NCBI GenBank assembly: GCA_963664945.1
Contig: OY761822.1
Coordinates: 4,402,001-4,466,000 of the forward strand
Direction of reading: 5' to 3'
Source: UBA6522 sp963664945
GTDB taxonomy: Bacteria > Pseudomonadota > Gammaproteobacteria > Steroidobacterales > Rariloculaceae
Length of the DNA: 64,000 bases
The stretch's first letter is position 1; the number at the start of each line of letters is the position of its first letter. This document shows, in pieces, positions 18,505-27,280 of this stretch. The translations under genes were made by a program, and so were the position numbers. The notes below the pieces were generated by a model. That model was not told where the DNA came from. It did not search any database and saw nothing but the letters and a program-made list of their open reading frames with translations.

Positions 18505-20793
18505 TCAGACTTCCGGCGCGTGCTCCAGTTCCCGAACCGTCGGTTCCGGGATCAGCACCAGGCTCTCGCCGTCGCTGCCGACATCCACACGCACGTGGCC
18601 CCCGTCTCTCAGGCGACCGAACAGCAACTCCTCGGCCAGGGGGCGCTTGATGTGTTCCTGGATCACCCGCGCCATGGGCCGCGCGCCCATCTTCCGGTCG
18701 TAGCCCTTGCGCGCGATCCATGCCCGCGCGGCCGGCTCCAGTTCGACGGTGACCTCGTTCTTGTCCAGTTGCGCTTCCAACTCGACGATGAGCTTGTCCA
18801 CGACGCGGGCGATGGAGTCCTCATCCAGCGCGTCGAACTTGATGATGGCGTCCAGGCGGTTGCGGAATTCCGGCGAGAACATCCGCTTGATCACTTCCAT
18901 CGCGTCGCTGGTATGGTCCTGCATCGTGAAGCCCACGGAGGCGCGGCTCGCCTCCTGGGCGCCGGCGTTGGTGGTCATGACGATGATGACGTTGCGGAAG
19001 TCGGCCTTGCGCCCGTTATTGTCCGTGAGCATGCCGTGGTCCATGACCTGCAGCAGCAGGTTGAAGACCTCCGGGTGGGCTTTCTCGATCTCGTCCATCA
19101 GCAAGACGCAATGCGGGTTCCTGGTGATGGCTTCGGTCAGCAGGCCGCCCTGGTCAAAGCCCACGTAGCCCGGCGGCGCGCCGATCAGCCGCGAAACCGT
19201 GTGCCGTTCCATGTACTCGGACATGTCGAAGCGCACCAGTTCCACGCCCATGGTCAGGGCCAACTGCCGTGTCACTTCGGTCTTGCCCACCCCGGTCGGG
19301 CCGTAGAACAGGAACGATCCCACCGGCCGAAGCTCGTCGCCCAGACCGGACCGCGACATCTTGATGGCGGACGCCAGGGCCCCGATGGCGGGGTCCTGGC
19401 CGAAAATGACCAGCTTGAGGTCGCGCTCCAGGTGGCCCAGCACGTCGCGGTCGGAAGCCGACACGCTCTTCGGCGGTATCCGCGCCATCTTGGCCACGAT
19501 TTGCTGGACCCGTTCGACGCTGACTATCTTCTCCCGTTCGGCTTCCGGCAGCAGGCGAATGCTTGCGCCGGCCTCGTCGATCACGTCGATCGCCTTGTCG
19601 GGAAGGTGGCGGTCGTTGATGTGACGGCTCGCCAACTCCGCCGCGGCCTGCAACGCCTCATCGACGTATTGCACGTCGTGATGATCTTCGAACCGGCTTC
19701 GCAACCCGTGCAGTATCTCCACGGTTTCCTGAACGCTCGGTTCGACGATATCGATCTTCTGAAAGCGGCGCGCCAGGGCGCGATCCTTCTCGAAAACGCC
19801 GCGGAATTCGGTGTAAGTGGTCGAGCCGATACAGCGCAGATCGCCGTTGGCCAGCACCGGCTTGATCAGGTTGGAGGCGTCCATGACCCCGCCCGAGGCG
19901 GCCCCGGCGCCGATCACGGTGTGGATCTCGTCGATGAACAGGATCGCGCCCGGCAGTTTCTTCAATTCGTTGACCACGCCCTTGAGGCGCTTCTCGAAAT
20001 CGCCCCGGTACTTGGTGCCGGCAATCAGCGAACCCATGTCCAACGCATAGATCGTGCTTTCGCTCAGCACTTCCGGCACCCGTTCCTCGACGATGAGCCG
20101 CGCCAGCCCCTCCGCCATGGCCGTCTTGCCGACCCCGGCCTCGCCCACGTACAGCGGGTTGTTCTTGCGCCGCCGGCAGAGAATCTGGATCGTCCGCTCG
20201 ACCTCGGCTTCCCGGCCGATCAACGGGTCGATGCCGCCGTCCCGCGCCAACTGGTTGAGGTTGGTCGTAAATTGATCCAGCGGACTCGCTTGCGGAGCCT
20301 CTTCCCCGCCATCCGACCCTGCGCCCTCCCTCTTGTCTCCAGACACGCCGTCGGGAACCCCGGGGACTCCGTGGGAGATGTGTCTGACCACATCCAGACG
20401 GGTTATCTCCTGGGATTCGAGCAGGTAGACCGCATGGGACTGCCGTTCCGCGAATACCGCGACCAGCACGTTTGCCGGCGTCACTTCCGTCTTGCCGCCG
20501 GATTGCACGTGGGACACCGCGCGATGCAGCGCCCGCTGGAAACCAAGCGTCGGCTGCGAGCCGCCGGACTCGTCGTCCTCCCCGCGCAGCCGCGGCGTCG
20601 ACTCATCGATGAAATCGGCCAGTTCCCTTCTGAGCCGTTCGAGGTTTCCGCCGCATGCCCGCAGGATCCCGACGACCTCGGGCGAATCCAGCAGGGCCAG
20701 CAACAGGTGCTCGACAGTGATGAACTCGTGCCGCTCGTCCCGCGCGCCGCGGAACGCCTCGTTCAGACAGAATTCGAGTTCACTGGAAAGCAT
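18505..20793 (-). CDS. clpA: ATP-dependent Clp protease ATPase subunit ClpA
   Basis: HSP100 unfoldase of ClpAP; with ClpS it degrades N-degron substrates. From ATG 20793 it has 762 residues, the usual size. The N-terminal domain starts MLSSELEFCLNEAF. AAA domain 1 has GEAGVGKTAMAEG and VLFIDEIHT-type motifs (AILFIDEIHTVIGAG). AAA domain 2 has GPTGVGKTEVTRQLA and VLLMDEIEKAHPEVFN. The frame extends upstream to 20898 inside clpS, but the internal ATG overlaps the clpS stop by one base and is clearly the start. Confidence 0.97.
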   Translation of the reverse strand: MLSSELEFCLNEAFRGARDERHEFITVEHLLLALLDSPEVVGILRACGGNLERLRRELADFIDESTPRLRGEDDESGGSQPTLGFQRALHRAVSHVQSGGKTEVTPANVLVAVFAERQSHAVYLLESQEITRLDVVRHISHGVPGVPDGVSGDKREGAGSDGGEEAPQASPLDQFTTNLNQLARDGGIDPLIGREAEVERTIQILCRRRKNNPLYVGEAGVGKTAMAEGLARLIVEERVPEVLSESTIYALDMGSLIAGTKYRGDFEKRLKGVVNELKKLPGAILFIDEIHTVIGAGAASGGVMDASNLIKPVLANGDLRCIGSTTYTEFRGVFEKDRALARRFQKIDIVEPSVQETVEILHGLRSRFEDHHDVQYVDEALQAAAELASRHINDRHLPDKAIDVIDEAGASIRLLPEAEREKIVSVERVQQIVAKMARIPPKSVSASDRDVLGHLERDLKLVIFGQDPAIGALASAIKMSRSGLGDELRPVGSFLFYGPTGVGKTEVTRQLALTMGVELVRFDMSEYMERHTVSRLIGAPPGYVGFDQGGLLTEAITRNPHCVLLMDEIEKAHPEVFNLLLQVMDHGMLTDNNGRKADFRNVIIVMTTNAGAQEASRASVGFTMQDHTSDAMEVIKRMFSPEFRNRLDAIIKFDALDEDSIARVVDKLIVELEAQLDKNEVTVELEPAARAWIARKGYDRKMGARPMARVIQEHIKRPLAEELLFGRLRDGGHVRVDVGSDGESLVLIPEPTVRELEHAPEV

Positions 20794-21128
20794 CAGTCCT
20801 CTTCCAGCGTGCAAAGCAACGGATGCTGGTTGCGTTGCGCCAGTTCCGTCACTTGCGCCACCTTGGTTTCGGCAATCTCGTAAGTGTACACGCCGCAAAC
20901 GCCCTTGCCCTGCGTATGCACCTGCAACATGACCCGGGTGGCGACCGTACGCTCCAGAGAAAATATCTTTTGCAGAACCTGCACGACGAATTCCATCGGC
21001 GTGTAATCGTCGTTGAGCAAGACGACACGGTAGAGCGGCGGCTTCTTCAGCTTCGGCTTGCTCTCCGCCGTGGCTACGCCGTGGTCGCCCTCCCCGCCGT
21101 ATCGATCCGGTTCCTGGGACATGGCCAT
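20793..21128 (-). CDS. clpS: ATP-dependent Clp protease adaptor ClpS
   Basis: Adaptor that binds N-terminal Leu/Phe/Trp/Tyr and delivers substrates to ClpA. The 111-residue protein has a flexible N-terminal tail and then the conserved fold: YRVVLLNDDYTPMEFVV, the MLQVHTQGKGVCGVYTYEIAETK segment, and the C-terminal HPLLCTLEED. The residues around LNDDYTPMEFV form the N-degron pocket in known structures. The stop codon overlaps the clpA start, so the pair is translationally coupled. Confidence 0.97.
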   Translation of the reverse strand: MAMSQEPDRYGGEGDHGVATAESKPKLKKPPLYRVVLLNDDYTPMEFVVQVLQKIFSLERTVATRVMLQVHTQGKGVCGVYTYEIAETKVAQVTELAQRNQHPLLCTLEED

Positions 21129-21312
21129 AACGGCAATATGCTACACGAACCGGCGGCCGATCGGACCCTCGGCGGCGGGCCGCGCGGGCCTCCGGTCGCC
21201 ACCGCTGGCGCAGCGGGGCACTCAGCCACCGACACGTACGCTATCGACACCTTGGAAGGTCGCTGGACCGGCCCGGCCAGTCGGCGGGTCGGACGGTCAA
21301 TAGCGGATACGC

Positions 21313-21318
21313 TATAAT
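21313..21318 (+). promoter_or_regulatory. Perfect -10 box (TATAAT) for the HigBA-type locus, likely leaderless
   Basis: TATAAT ends seven bases before the ATG at 21325, so transcription would begin at or next to that start codon. No ribosome-binding site fits between them. The region 17 bp upstream has no good -35 match. Confidence 0.5.
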
Positions 21319-21366
21319 CGGACGATGGAGTGGACGGTCGAAACCGTGTAGGCCGTCGACGCCGAA

Positions 21367-21648
21367 ATGGCGGCATTGCCGGTGTCGTTGCGCGCCCGAC
21401 TGCTTCGGCTGCTGGAGACCGTGGAGAATGTCGGACTGGAGGCTCTTCGAGCACCGCATGTCCGGCATCTCGAAGGAAAACTCCGGGAACTTCGGGTTCG
21501 GGCCGAAGGCGGGATTGCGCGGGGGATCTACGTGACGGCGGTCGGCAGGCGTTTGGTGGTGCTACATGTCTTCGCGAAGAAGTCGCGCAAGACGCCGCGC
21601 CGTGCGCTGGCGACCGCGAGAGAGCGAATGAGGCAGGTGATCGCATGA
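21367..21648 (+). CDS. HigB/Gp49-type toxin (RelE superfamily), N-terminus interrupted by a stop codon
   Basis: Ribosome-dependent mRNA interferase family by sequence: LPVSLRARLLRLLETVENVGLEALRAPHVRHLEGKLRELR, IARGIYVTAVGRRLVVLHVFAKKSRKTPRRAL. From ATG 21367 it has 93 residues. The expected start lies 14 codons upstream (ATG 21325, encoding MEWTVETV), in frame and matching the usual beginning of this family, but codon 9 is TAG (21349-21351). Either translation restarts at 21367, giving a shortened toxin, or the toxin is inactive. The gene overlaps its antitoxin by four bases (ATGA). Confidence 0.75.
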   Translation: MAALPVSLRARLLRLLETVENVGLEALRAPHVRHLEGKLRELRVRAEGGIARGIYVTAVGRRLVVLHVFAKKSRKTPRRALATARERMRQVIA

Positions 21649-21959
21649 CAAAACTGAAAGACCTGAAGGCGCGTTTCATGGAGGATCCCGAGTTCCGGGA
21701 GGAATACGCGCGTGTGGACGAGGAGTACGCGCTCGTCGAGGCGCTGGTGCGCGCCCGCTCCGCGGCCAATCTGACCCAGGCGGAACTGGCCCGGCGTCTC
21801 GGCACGACCCAGTCGGCGGTCGCCCGGCTGGAGGGAGGGCGGGTGTCGCCGTCGTTCTCCACCCTGCGCCGCTACGCCGAAGCCACCGGCACGCGGCTCA
21901 CCATCGGCCTTGTGCCAGTATCGCGAGTTGCCGGACGGACAGCCGAAATCGGGACGTAG
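21645..21959 (+). CDS. HigA-type antitoxin, XRE helix-turn-helix
   Basis: A 104-residue partner of the upstream toxin. The N-terminus (MTKLKDLKARFMEDPEFREEY) is typical of antitoxins paired with Gp49-like toxins. An XRE helix-turn-helix follows (NLTQAELARRLGTTQSAVARLEGGR, about 42-66). Such proteins neutralize the toxin and repress the operon. The start ATG 21645 overlaps the toxin stop. The domain is intact even though the toxin start is broken. Confidence 0.85.
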   Translation: MTKLKDLKARFMEDPEFREEYARVDEEYALVEALVRARSAANLTQAELARRLGTTQSAVARLEGGRVSPSFSTLRRYAEATGTRLTIGLVPVSRVAGRTAEIGT

Positions 21960-22085
21960 GCAAAGAACACGACGCCTCATCCAGTCGTCCCGACACGCAC
22001 GCCGACCGTGCAGACTTGTTCCCGCGCGCCGCCCCACCTACCATTGGCAATCGGCATCGAGAGCCTGGGACTGCGCGGCGAATAC

Positions 22086-23012
22086 ATGGACTTCGCGACT
22101 CGACTTCTGCGATGGCGGCAGTTCGCACCGGAGCGATGGGCGAAGGCCGCCAACCGCCACCTGCCCCCCGCGGTCAGCGCCGCGCTCGTGTTGGCGCTGG
22201 CGTGGCAGGCGGCCAGGCTGACCTGGGCGCTGATTCCTGGCCTGCCGGCGGATGCGCCGCCGCCGATAGTGAACCCCATCGCCCCCGAACAGTCGGCGCG
22301 CGCGGCGCAATCCATCGACATCAACCGGATCATGGACAGCGACTTCTTCGGCGAGGTTTCAAGCGAACCCGTGGCGGCGCCGGCGCCCGTCAGCGTGCTG
22401 GAGGCGCCGGAGACCACGCTCAACCTGCAACTCAAGGCCACCGTGGCCGAGCCGCTTGAGAACCGCCGCGGCGCCGCGATCATCGCCAGCGGCCAGGTGG
22501 AGAAGACGTATACGGTCCCGGACGTCATCGAGGGGGCCGGCGGAGCGCAACTGCACGCGATCTACGACGACCGGGTGATCCTCGACCGCGCCGGACGGCT
22601 CGAAACCCTCAGGCTGCCATCCGAATACGAATCCGCCAACGCGGGCGCGGTGTACGCGACGCCGCCCGTCCCGCTCCCCGCCCCCGCAACGCTCAGAAGC
22701 GTGATCAGCGACAACGCCACACGCATCAACGAGATCGTCCGCGTCGCCGCCCATATCGAACAGGGCAGGATGGTGGGCTTCAGGCTCAACCCCGGCGAAC
22801 GGCCCGAGCAGTTCGCGGCGCTGGGGTTGCAGCCGGGCGATGTGGTGACGGAAATCAACGGCACGGCCATGTCCGATCCCAGCCGCGGATTGCAGGTGTT
22901 CGAAAGCCTCGGCGAAAGCGGCGCCGCCAACGTGACCATCATCCGCGACGGCTCGCCGCAGGTCCTGACCATCGACACAGCCCGGATTCAGGCGTTCGCC
23001 GAAGAGCGGTAG
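22086..23012 (+). CDS. GspC-like type II secretion inner-membrane protein, orphan
   Basis: From ATG 22086 this is a 308-residue protein. It has one membrane helix near residues 25-50 (VSAALVLALAWQAARLTWALI), a proline-rich stretch, a periplasmic HR-like domain (TLNLQLKATVAEP, AIIASGQVEKTYTVPDVI), and a C-terminal PDZ-like region (GFRLNPGERPEQFAALGLQPGDVVTEINGTAM). That order is GspC. GspC normally links the secretin GspD to the inner-membrane platform. No gspD or other gsp gene follows; the next gene is pyrB on the other strand. The frame extends to a GTG at 22008, but the internal ATG gives a standard cytoplasmic lead. Confidence 0.85.
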   Translation: MDFATRLLRWRQFAPERWAKAANRHLPPAVSAALVLALAWQAARLTWALIPGLPADAPPPIVNPIAPEQSARAAQSIDINRIMDSDFFGEVSSEPVAAPAPVSVLEAPETTLNLQLKATVAEPLENRRGAAIIASGQVEKTYTVPDVIEGAGGAQLHAIYDDRVILDRAGRLETLRLPSEYESANAGAVYATPPVPLPAPATLRSVISDNATRINEIVRVAAHIEQGRMVGFRLNPGERPEQFAALGLQPGDVVTEINGTAMSDPSRGLQVFESLGESGAANVTIIRDGSPQVLTIDTARIQAFAEER

Positions 23013-23209
23013 GCGATTGCGCCGCGGGCCGGCGCTCGCCATGGTGTGGGCCCGCAGGGCGCCGATGCGATCCGGACGGACATCGGCTGGACGATGGCCG
23101 CGGCGGGGCGGCGGATGTTCGCCGGCGTCCGGCGCGGTGTCGACTCGCATGGTCCATTCGAGTTGAACGACCGGACAACGGGAAGCATGTATGCCTTCCC
23201 CGATCGGAG

Positions 23210-24223
23210 TTATACGGTAAACGCGCCAAGCTCCACTTCCCTGACACGGTTCTCCAGCTTGAATATCTTCAACAACACGGCGACCCGCATCCACATGCCG
23301 TTGCGTTCCTGGCGCCAATACATCGCCCGCGGGTCCGTGTCCACGGCCGGATCGATCTCCGGCCCCCTGGGCAGCGGATGCATGACGATGCCTTCCGGCT
23401 TGAGGAGTTTCATCTCCTCGACACCGATGCTGAAGCGCGCGGCATCCACCTTGCTGGACTCGCCGGCCCGGTCCCACTCCGACTGCATGCGGGTCACGTA
23501 GATGGCGTCGAGTTCCGGCAGCGCGCCGGGCAGGTCCGCCGTCTCCACGAATGGAATGTTGTGGGAAGCCAGAAATGCCTTGATGTCGTCCTGCATGGCG
23601 TATCGATCGGGCGCGACGAACACCAGGCGCACCCCTTGGTAGTTTTGCATCAACATGCACAGCGACCTCACCGTGCGCCCGCGCCTGAGATCGCCCATCA
23701 TGCCGATGACCTTGCCGTCGATGCCGCCATGATCGGATAAGCTGCGGTCCAGCGTGTAGATGTCCAGCAACGCCTGGGTCGGATGTTGATCGCTGCCGCT
23801 GCCGCCGTTGATCACCGGCACCGGACGGGCGATGGAGTCCATGAGGTTGGCGGCCAGCGCGGCGCGCCCCGGATGCCGGGAGCGCATGATGACCACGTCC
23901 ACGTAGGAACTGAAGGTGCGGATCGCGTCCTCGAAACTCTCACCCTTGACCTCCGACGACGTGGACGGGTCGCGGATCTCGCTGGTGCGCATGCCGAGGA
24001 TGTGGCAGGCGTTGTCGAAGGACAGAAAGGTCCGCGTGGAGGGCTGCGTGAAATAGAGCATCGCCCGGCGGTCGGGGGCCAGGTCCTGAAGAAACCTCGC
24101 CCCCGCGGGCGTCTTGGCGATGGCCCGCACGCGGGTCGCGAGCGCGCACAACTCGTCCAGGAGCCGACGCTCGAATACGCGCGGGTCGATGACGTGGAAG
24201 AGCGTCGTGAATTTCCTTGCCAC
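23210..24223 (-). CDS. pyrB: Aspartate carbamoyltransferase catalytic chain
   Basis: Catalyses carbamoyl phosphate + aspartate to N-carbamoyl-aspartate, the committed step of pyrimidine synthesis. The 337 residues contain the carbamoyl-phosphate loop PSTRT (61-65), SEVKGESFEDAIRTFSSY, GSGSDQHPTQALLD, GDLRRGRTVRSL, YVTRMQSEWD and HPLPRG. These identify it as ATCase rather than ornithine transcarbamoylase. No pyrI, pyrC or pyrR accompanies it. The first in-frame start is GTG 24223 with a poor ribosome-binding site; it lies 16 bp after the stop of a degraded upstream frame. Confidence 0.92.
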   Translation of the reverse strand: MARKFTTLFHVIDPRVFERRLLDELCALATRVRAIAKTPAGARFLQDLAPDRRAMLYFTQPSTRTFLSFDNACHILGMRTSEIRDPSTSSEVKGESFEDAIRTFSSYVDVVIMRSRHPGRAALAANLMDSIARPVPVINGGSGSDQHPTQALLDIYTLDRSLSDHGGIDGKVIGMMGDLRRGRTVRSLCMLMQNYQGVRLVFVAPDRYAMQDDIKAFLASHNIPFVETADLPGALPELDAIYVTRMQSEWDRAGESSKVDAARFSIGVEEMKLLKPEGIVMHPLPRGPEIDPAVDTDPRAMYWRQERNGMWMRVAVLLKIFKLENRVREVELGAFTV

Positions 24224-24238
24224 GGCGTCGAGGACGGC

Positions 24239-24352
24239 TCAGCGGGTGACGCGCCCGAGTGCAACGGGACCGGGGAGCAAGCGGCAGAAAACCATGCCCT
24301 CGACGCGGAAGTCCTCCGCGTACCTGGCGCGGCCGGTCACCTTCGGCATGCT
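24239..24352 (-). pseudogene. Remnant of a xanthine-dehydrogenase-family large subunit
   Basis: The minus-strand frame ending at TGA 24239-24241 encodes MPKVTGRARYAEDFRVEGMV and continues FCRLLPGPVALGRV. This matches the standard opening of molybdenum hydroxylase large subunits (DKVTGRARYaaDl..pGMLhaRllrSPhAhA). Only about 37 residues remain and the frame stops at once, so nothing functional is left. The stretch sits directly upstream of pyrB. Confidence 0.5.
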
Positions 24353-24401
24353 GCCAGGGCAGTGGCGGACACAGTGCGGGTCTTCATGATTTTCTCCCTC
24401 G

Positions 24402-24757
24402 GGCAACTGCTCCGGACCGGGACCGTTTACCGTACCCGAGACCATGGGCCGCGTCGAGATTTTCGTCAAAGGCCCACAACGGTGCAATGCGTCATCGGCG
24501 TCCCGAAACCGAAGCTCCACGCCTCACCCCCAACGGATGCATTCAGGTGGGGCGGTCGCGCGCGCCCCCTGCCTCGGGGATGGGGTCGCGGTCCAGGAAA
24601 GGGCTTGGCCCCATCCGGATGCCATTCGCGCTTGTACATGAGCATAGGACTCGGACACGTTGGATCTCGCTGCACATGTGCGACAATACCGGAAAATCTA
24701 TCACATTCATGGTGTCTTCACAGGCACATAGCGAATTAAATTGCAAGGAAGTAAGTC
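24402..24757. other. Intergenic stretch without a recognizable gene
   Basis: I see no convincing coding frame, RNA gene or repeat here. GC content falls towards the right, marking the transition into the AT-richer two-gene operon. Confidence 0.5.
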
Positions 24758-25471
24758 GTGGAAATAGACCAAATTGAATTCAGGATAAGAGAAGAGGTCG
24801 AAAAGTTTGTTGCCGATCATTGGGCCGCTAATCAAACCGTTTGTTACCTTAGTTCGATCGGTGTCCATCTGAACCACATGGTGCCTAACAGCAGAGTAGT
24901 TCTTGGGAACGGCCTCAAAGAGTTTCTTCGACAAAATGTTGTGGTGCAGGTGGTGGAGTTTCCGGGAATAGAACAGAAAGTTGGTGCCGTGCCCCTTTCA
25001 GTTTCTTTGCCAGACGACATCACGCAATTGTTTTCGCGACATGGAGAAACATCTTCCGCGCGAAACCGGAATCTGTATTTGGAGGATTTCTGGGACGCAT
25101 TTATTCGGCCGATTGAAGGCCTTTCTCGTTTTGTTCTTGTAGATGAGACCGGCGGCGTCAAAATTTGCGATGCCTCTCCGGATGCTGAAGACCGTAACGC
25201 CTATGAGATTGCACATCAGGATTTGACCACCACGCTTGCCAGTGAATCAATTGCAGAAAAGGTAAACGCAACGCACCGTGCAATTGACCAATGGTTAAAC
25301 AAGCACTCCTTGGAGCGCCGCGTGTTTCTGCAACCGGCACGTCAGAAACAATGTGTTACGCGTGGCAGTCGCCTCTCGCTCTTCATTCGGGCGTTTGACG
25401 GATTACCGCACGAAGATCTGTCGAGAATCAAGGTTCCTCTAGACATCTTGGTTAAGTTAAATTCGAAGTAA
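24758..25471 (+). CDS. Unknown protein, first gene of an AT-richer two-gene operon
   Basis: A 237-residue soluble protein that I do not recognize. Residues about 25-80 (YLSSIGVHLNHMVPNSRVVL, then GLKEFLRQN) loosely resemble an OST-HTH/LOTUS domain, a small winged-helix RNA- or G4-binding fold. This is a guess from pattern only. The rest has no clear motif. Start GTG 24758 has AAGGAA seven bases upstream. The stop overlaps the next gene's start by one base (TAATG). GC is near 47% in sampled lines, well below the backbone, which suggests acquisition. Confidence 0.7.
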   Translation: MEIDQIEFRIREEVEKFVADHWAANQTVCYLSSIGVHLNHMVPNSRVVLGNGLKEFLRQNVVVQVVEFPGIEQKVGAVPLSVSLPDDITQLFSRHGETSSARNRNLYLEDFWDAFIRPIEGLSRFVLVDETGGVKICDASPDAEDRNAYEIAHQDLTTTLASESIAEKVNATHRAIDQWLNKHSLERRVFLQPARQKQCVTRGSRLSLFIRAFDGLPHEDLSRIKVPLDILVKLNSK

Positions 25472-26313
25472 TGACAATCGAACACTACATCGTTTTCATC
25501 GGTGCCGGCCGTCCATTGGCAGATGAACTTTATAGTTTGGAGAATCGTATTTCGAAATCTCACGTTATTGCTCCCGCCATGAGGAAAAAAGAGACTGGAC
25601 TTACCGACGCGGCAATTGAACGGGCCGCGCACAAACTGCGCGACAAGTTGTCCGAGGAGGATGACACTTCCCAATTCGCACGCCTCTATCTGTGGATGTA
25701 CAGACCAACATCTTCGCATCAATTCAAACGAGTATGGCTGGCCTTTGGTCACGCGTCCTGGGTTGAAACAATACCAACATCCTATTTGCATAAGGTACGC
25801 CCTACCAGAGAATACTTGCACGATAGGACAAATGAAATTCGCCGACTATTGCACGAAGTATCTCGATCTACTTACGCGCAAAGAAAGTCGTCTCCGCTTT
25901 CCTTACCCCTTCGTAACTTCACTTCCGCAGTTACCAAGGACTTGAAAACGTACTGGTACAACAATCTCAATGAAGAGCAGTTATCCAATGAAATACGGCG
26001 ATTAAAGAATCGATACTCACAAATGAAAAATGCAGCCAAGCAAGGCTACAGTGATGACAGGGCGTTGATATTCAAACCGGCAGGTGACAACGAATGCCAC
26101 GGTAAGCCACATCCTTTAGGAACCGAAAAGAAGACCTTTTTTTGTGGGAGATTTCGTTACGGAGTGTCTCTTTTCCCTGGATTTCACTACGATGTGTCGG
26201 CGGAAAAGTCCTCCACAATCCAATGTCGTCTATGGGGGCCATCGGGAGACCGGAGGCGGGTTCGCAACAAGACGTATGTCAACATCTTTCCTAACGACTA
26301 CATTCGCCCATAA
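25471..26313 (+). CDS. Unknown protein, second gene of the AT-richer operon
   Basis: A 280-residue protein without a recognized family. It begins MTIEHYIVFIGAGRPLADEL, where the strand-GAG pattern hints at a nucleotide-binding or NYN-like alpha/beta start, unproven. A basic Tyr/Arg-rich middle (KDLKTYWYNNLNEEQL, RRLKNRYSQMKNAAKQGY) follows. The end is beta-rich with aromatic, Cys and His residues (ECHGKPHPLG, FFCGRFRYGVSLFPGFHYDVS). No membrane segment or signal peptide is visible. It is translationally coupled to the upstream gene, so the two proteins likely act together. A hairpin follows the stop codon. Confidence 0.7.
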   Translation: MTIEHYIVFIGAGRPLADELYSLENRISKSHVIAPAMRKKETGLTDAAIERAAHKLRDKLSEEDDTSQFARLYLWMYRPTSSHQFKRVWLAFGHASWVETIPTSYLHKVRPTREYLHDRTNEIRRLLHEVSRSTYAQRKSSPLSLPLRNFTSAVTKDLKTYWYNNLNEEQLSNEIRRLKNRYSQMKNAAKQGYSDDRALIFKPAGDNECHGKPHPLGTEKKTFFCGRFRYGVSLFPGFHYDVSAEKSSTIQCRLWGPSGDRRRVRNKTYVNIFPNDYIRP

Positions 26314-26320
26314 TAAAAGA

Positions 26321-26348
26321 GGCGGAGTATGAGACTCATAACTCCGCC
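26321..26348. terminator. Hairpin after the AT-richer operon
   Basis: GGCGGAG-TATGAG pairs with CTCATAACTCCGCC, one bulge and a one-base centre. It starts eight bases after the stop codon. No T-run follows on the plus strand. On the minus strand a TCTTTTATTA stretch follows, so it could stop transcription from the right. Confidence 0.5.
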
Positions 26349-26634
26349 GTCAAATCTGTCTGAGTTGTAGCCACGGATTCAACTACTTCGTAGTCGATCG
26401 CCGAGTGCAGCAATCCAGCCTTTCGATCATAACTGGCGCGACACTTGTGCGGTCCCCTCTAACATGCGCCACTCAGAGTTCGCCGTTAAGAGCTTTCCGC
26501 CGGACAAGGCCGATACGCAGAATATCGGGCAATGCACCCTATTGTCAATGCTCGGTCGACCGATTTTGGTCGAACCCCCGAATTTGATGCGAGGTTCGCA
26601 TTTGCCGGCGGATTGTCGATGCGCGATGCGCGAA
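26349..26634. other. Intergenic stretch, no gene seen
   Basis: Between the hairpin and the flavodoxin-like gene I see no supported frame on either strand and no repeat shared with the rest of the window. Confidence 0.5.
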
Positions 26635-27099
26635 TCAGAAAATGCCTGCCTCAAGCCCGGCCGCCAACGTCATGCCCAGTTCCCGGCATTGTTCGAGCCA
26701 GACCTCCTGGAAGCCGCCGACCATCAGCAACGGTTCGGCCACCGGTCTCAGGTTGAGCCCGCTGAGGATGCGCGTGACGGCATTGACTGCGCCGGTGCCG
26801 TCGTTGCCGGCCTTGACGACCAGCGCGTAGGGTTTGGCGTCGACCTTGTCCAGGCAGGGATAGAACGAGCGGTCGAAGAAATCCTTGAGCGCCCCGCTCA
26901 TGTAGCCGAAGTTCTCGGTGGTCGCGAAAATGACCCCGTCGGCCTCGAGCAGCTCGGCAGGCCCCGCTGCCAGCGCTTGAGCCGGGCGAACGTCAACCGA
27001 CCCGAGTGCCGGGTCCGAAGCGCCGTCGACAAGGGCATCGACGATCCTGCGGACGTTGTCGGACGGCGCGTGGTAAATGATCGCCAGTCTGGGATGCAT
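26635..27099 (-). CDS. Flavodoxin-fold protein (NADPH-dependent FMN reductase type)
   Basis: A 154-residue alpha/beta protein of the flavodoxin/FMN-reductase superfamily. The first strand is LAIIYHAPSDNVRRIVDALVDG, with the loop that binds FMN phosphate (normally S/T-rich). It continues with DGVIFATTENFGYMSGALKDFFDR and PYALVVKAGNDGTGAVNAVTRIL, the FMN-ring-contacting segments. It likely binds FMN and reduces quinones or other acceptors. It is divergent from the LysR regulator with a 181-bp space, a common arrangement for a regulated target. Confidence 0.78.
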   Translation of the reverse strand: MHPRLAIIYHAPSDNVRRIVDALVDGASDPALGSVDVRPAQALAAGPAELLEADGVIFATTENFGYMSGALKDFFDRSFYPCLDKVDAKPYALVVKAGNDGTGAVNAVTRILSGLNLRPVAEPLLMVGGFQEVWLEQCRELGMTLAAGLEAGIF

Positions 27100-27280
27100 G
27101 TCTTGCCGGACCCCGGATGTTTCACACGTCCCCGATCAGGACTCATTGATTGTACGTCCGCGCAATGTTCCTTCCGCGACAGCGGGGCGGCGTGTTACGC
27201 CGCCATGGCACGCTTGAACTGTTCTAATATAAGCCGATGATACAGCGCAATAGAACTGAAACGTTCGCAAAATACGGTCA

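Noticed and set aside
20793..20898. Extended clpA start within clpS
   Set aside because: The added residues overlap conserved ClpS sequence, and the ATG overlapping the clpS stop fits ClpA.
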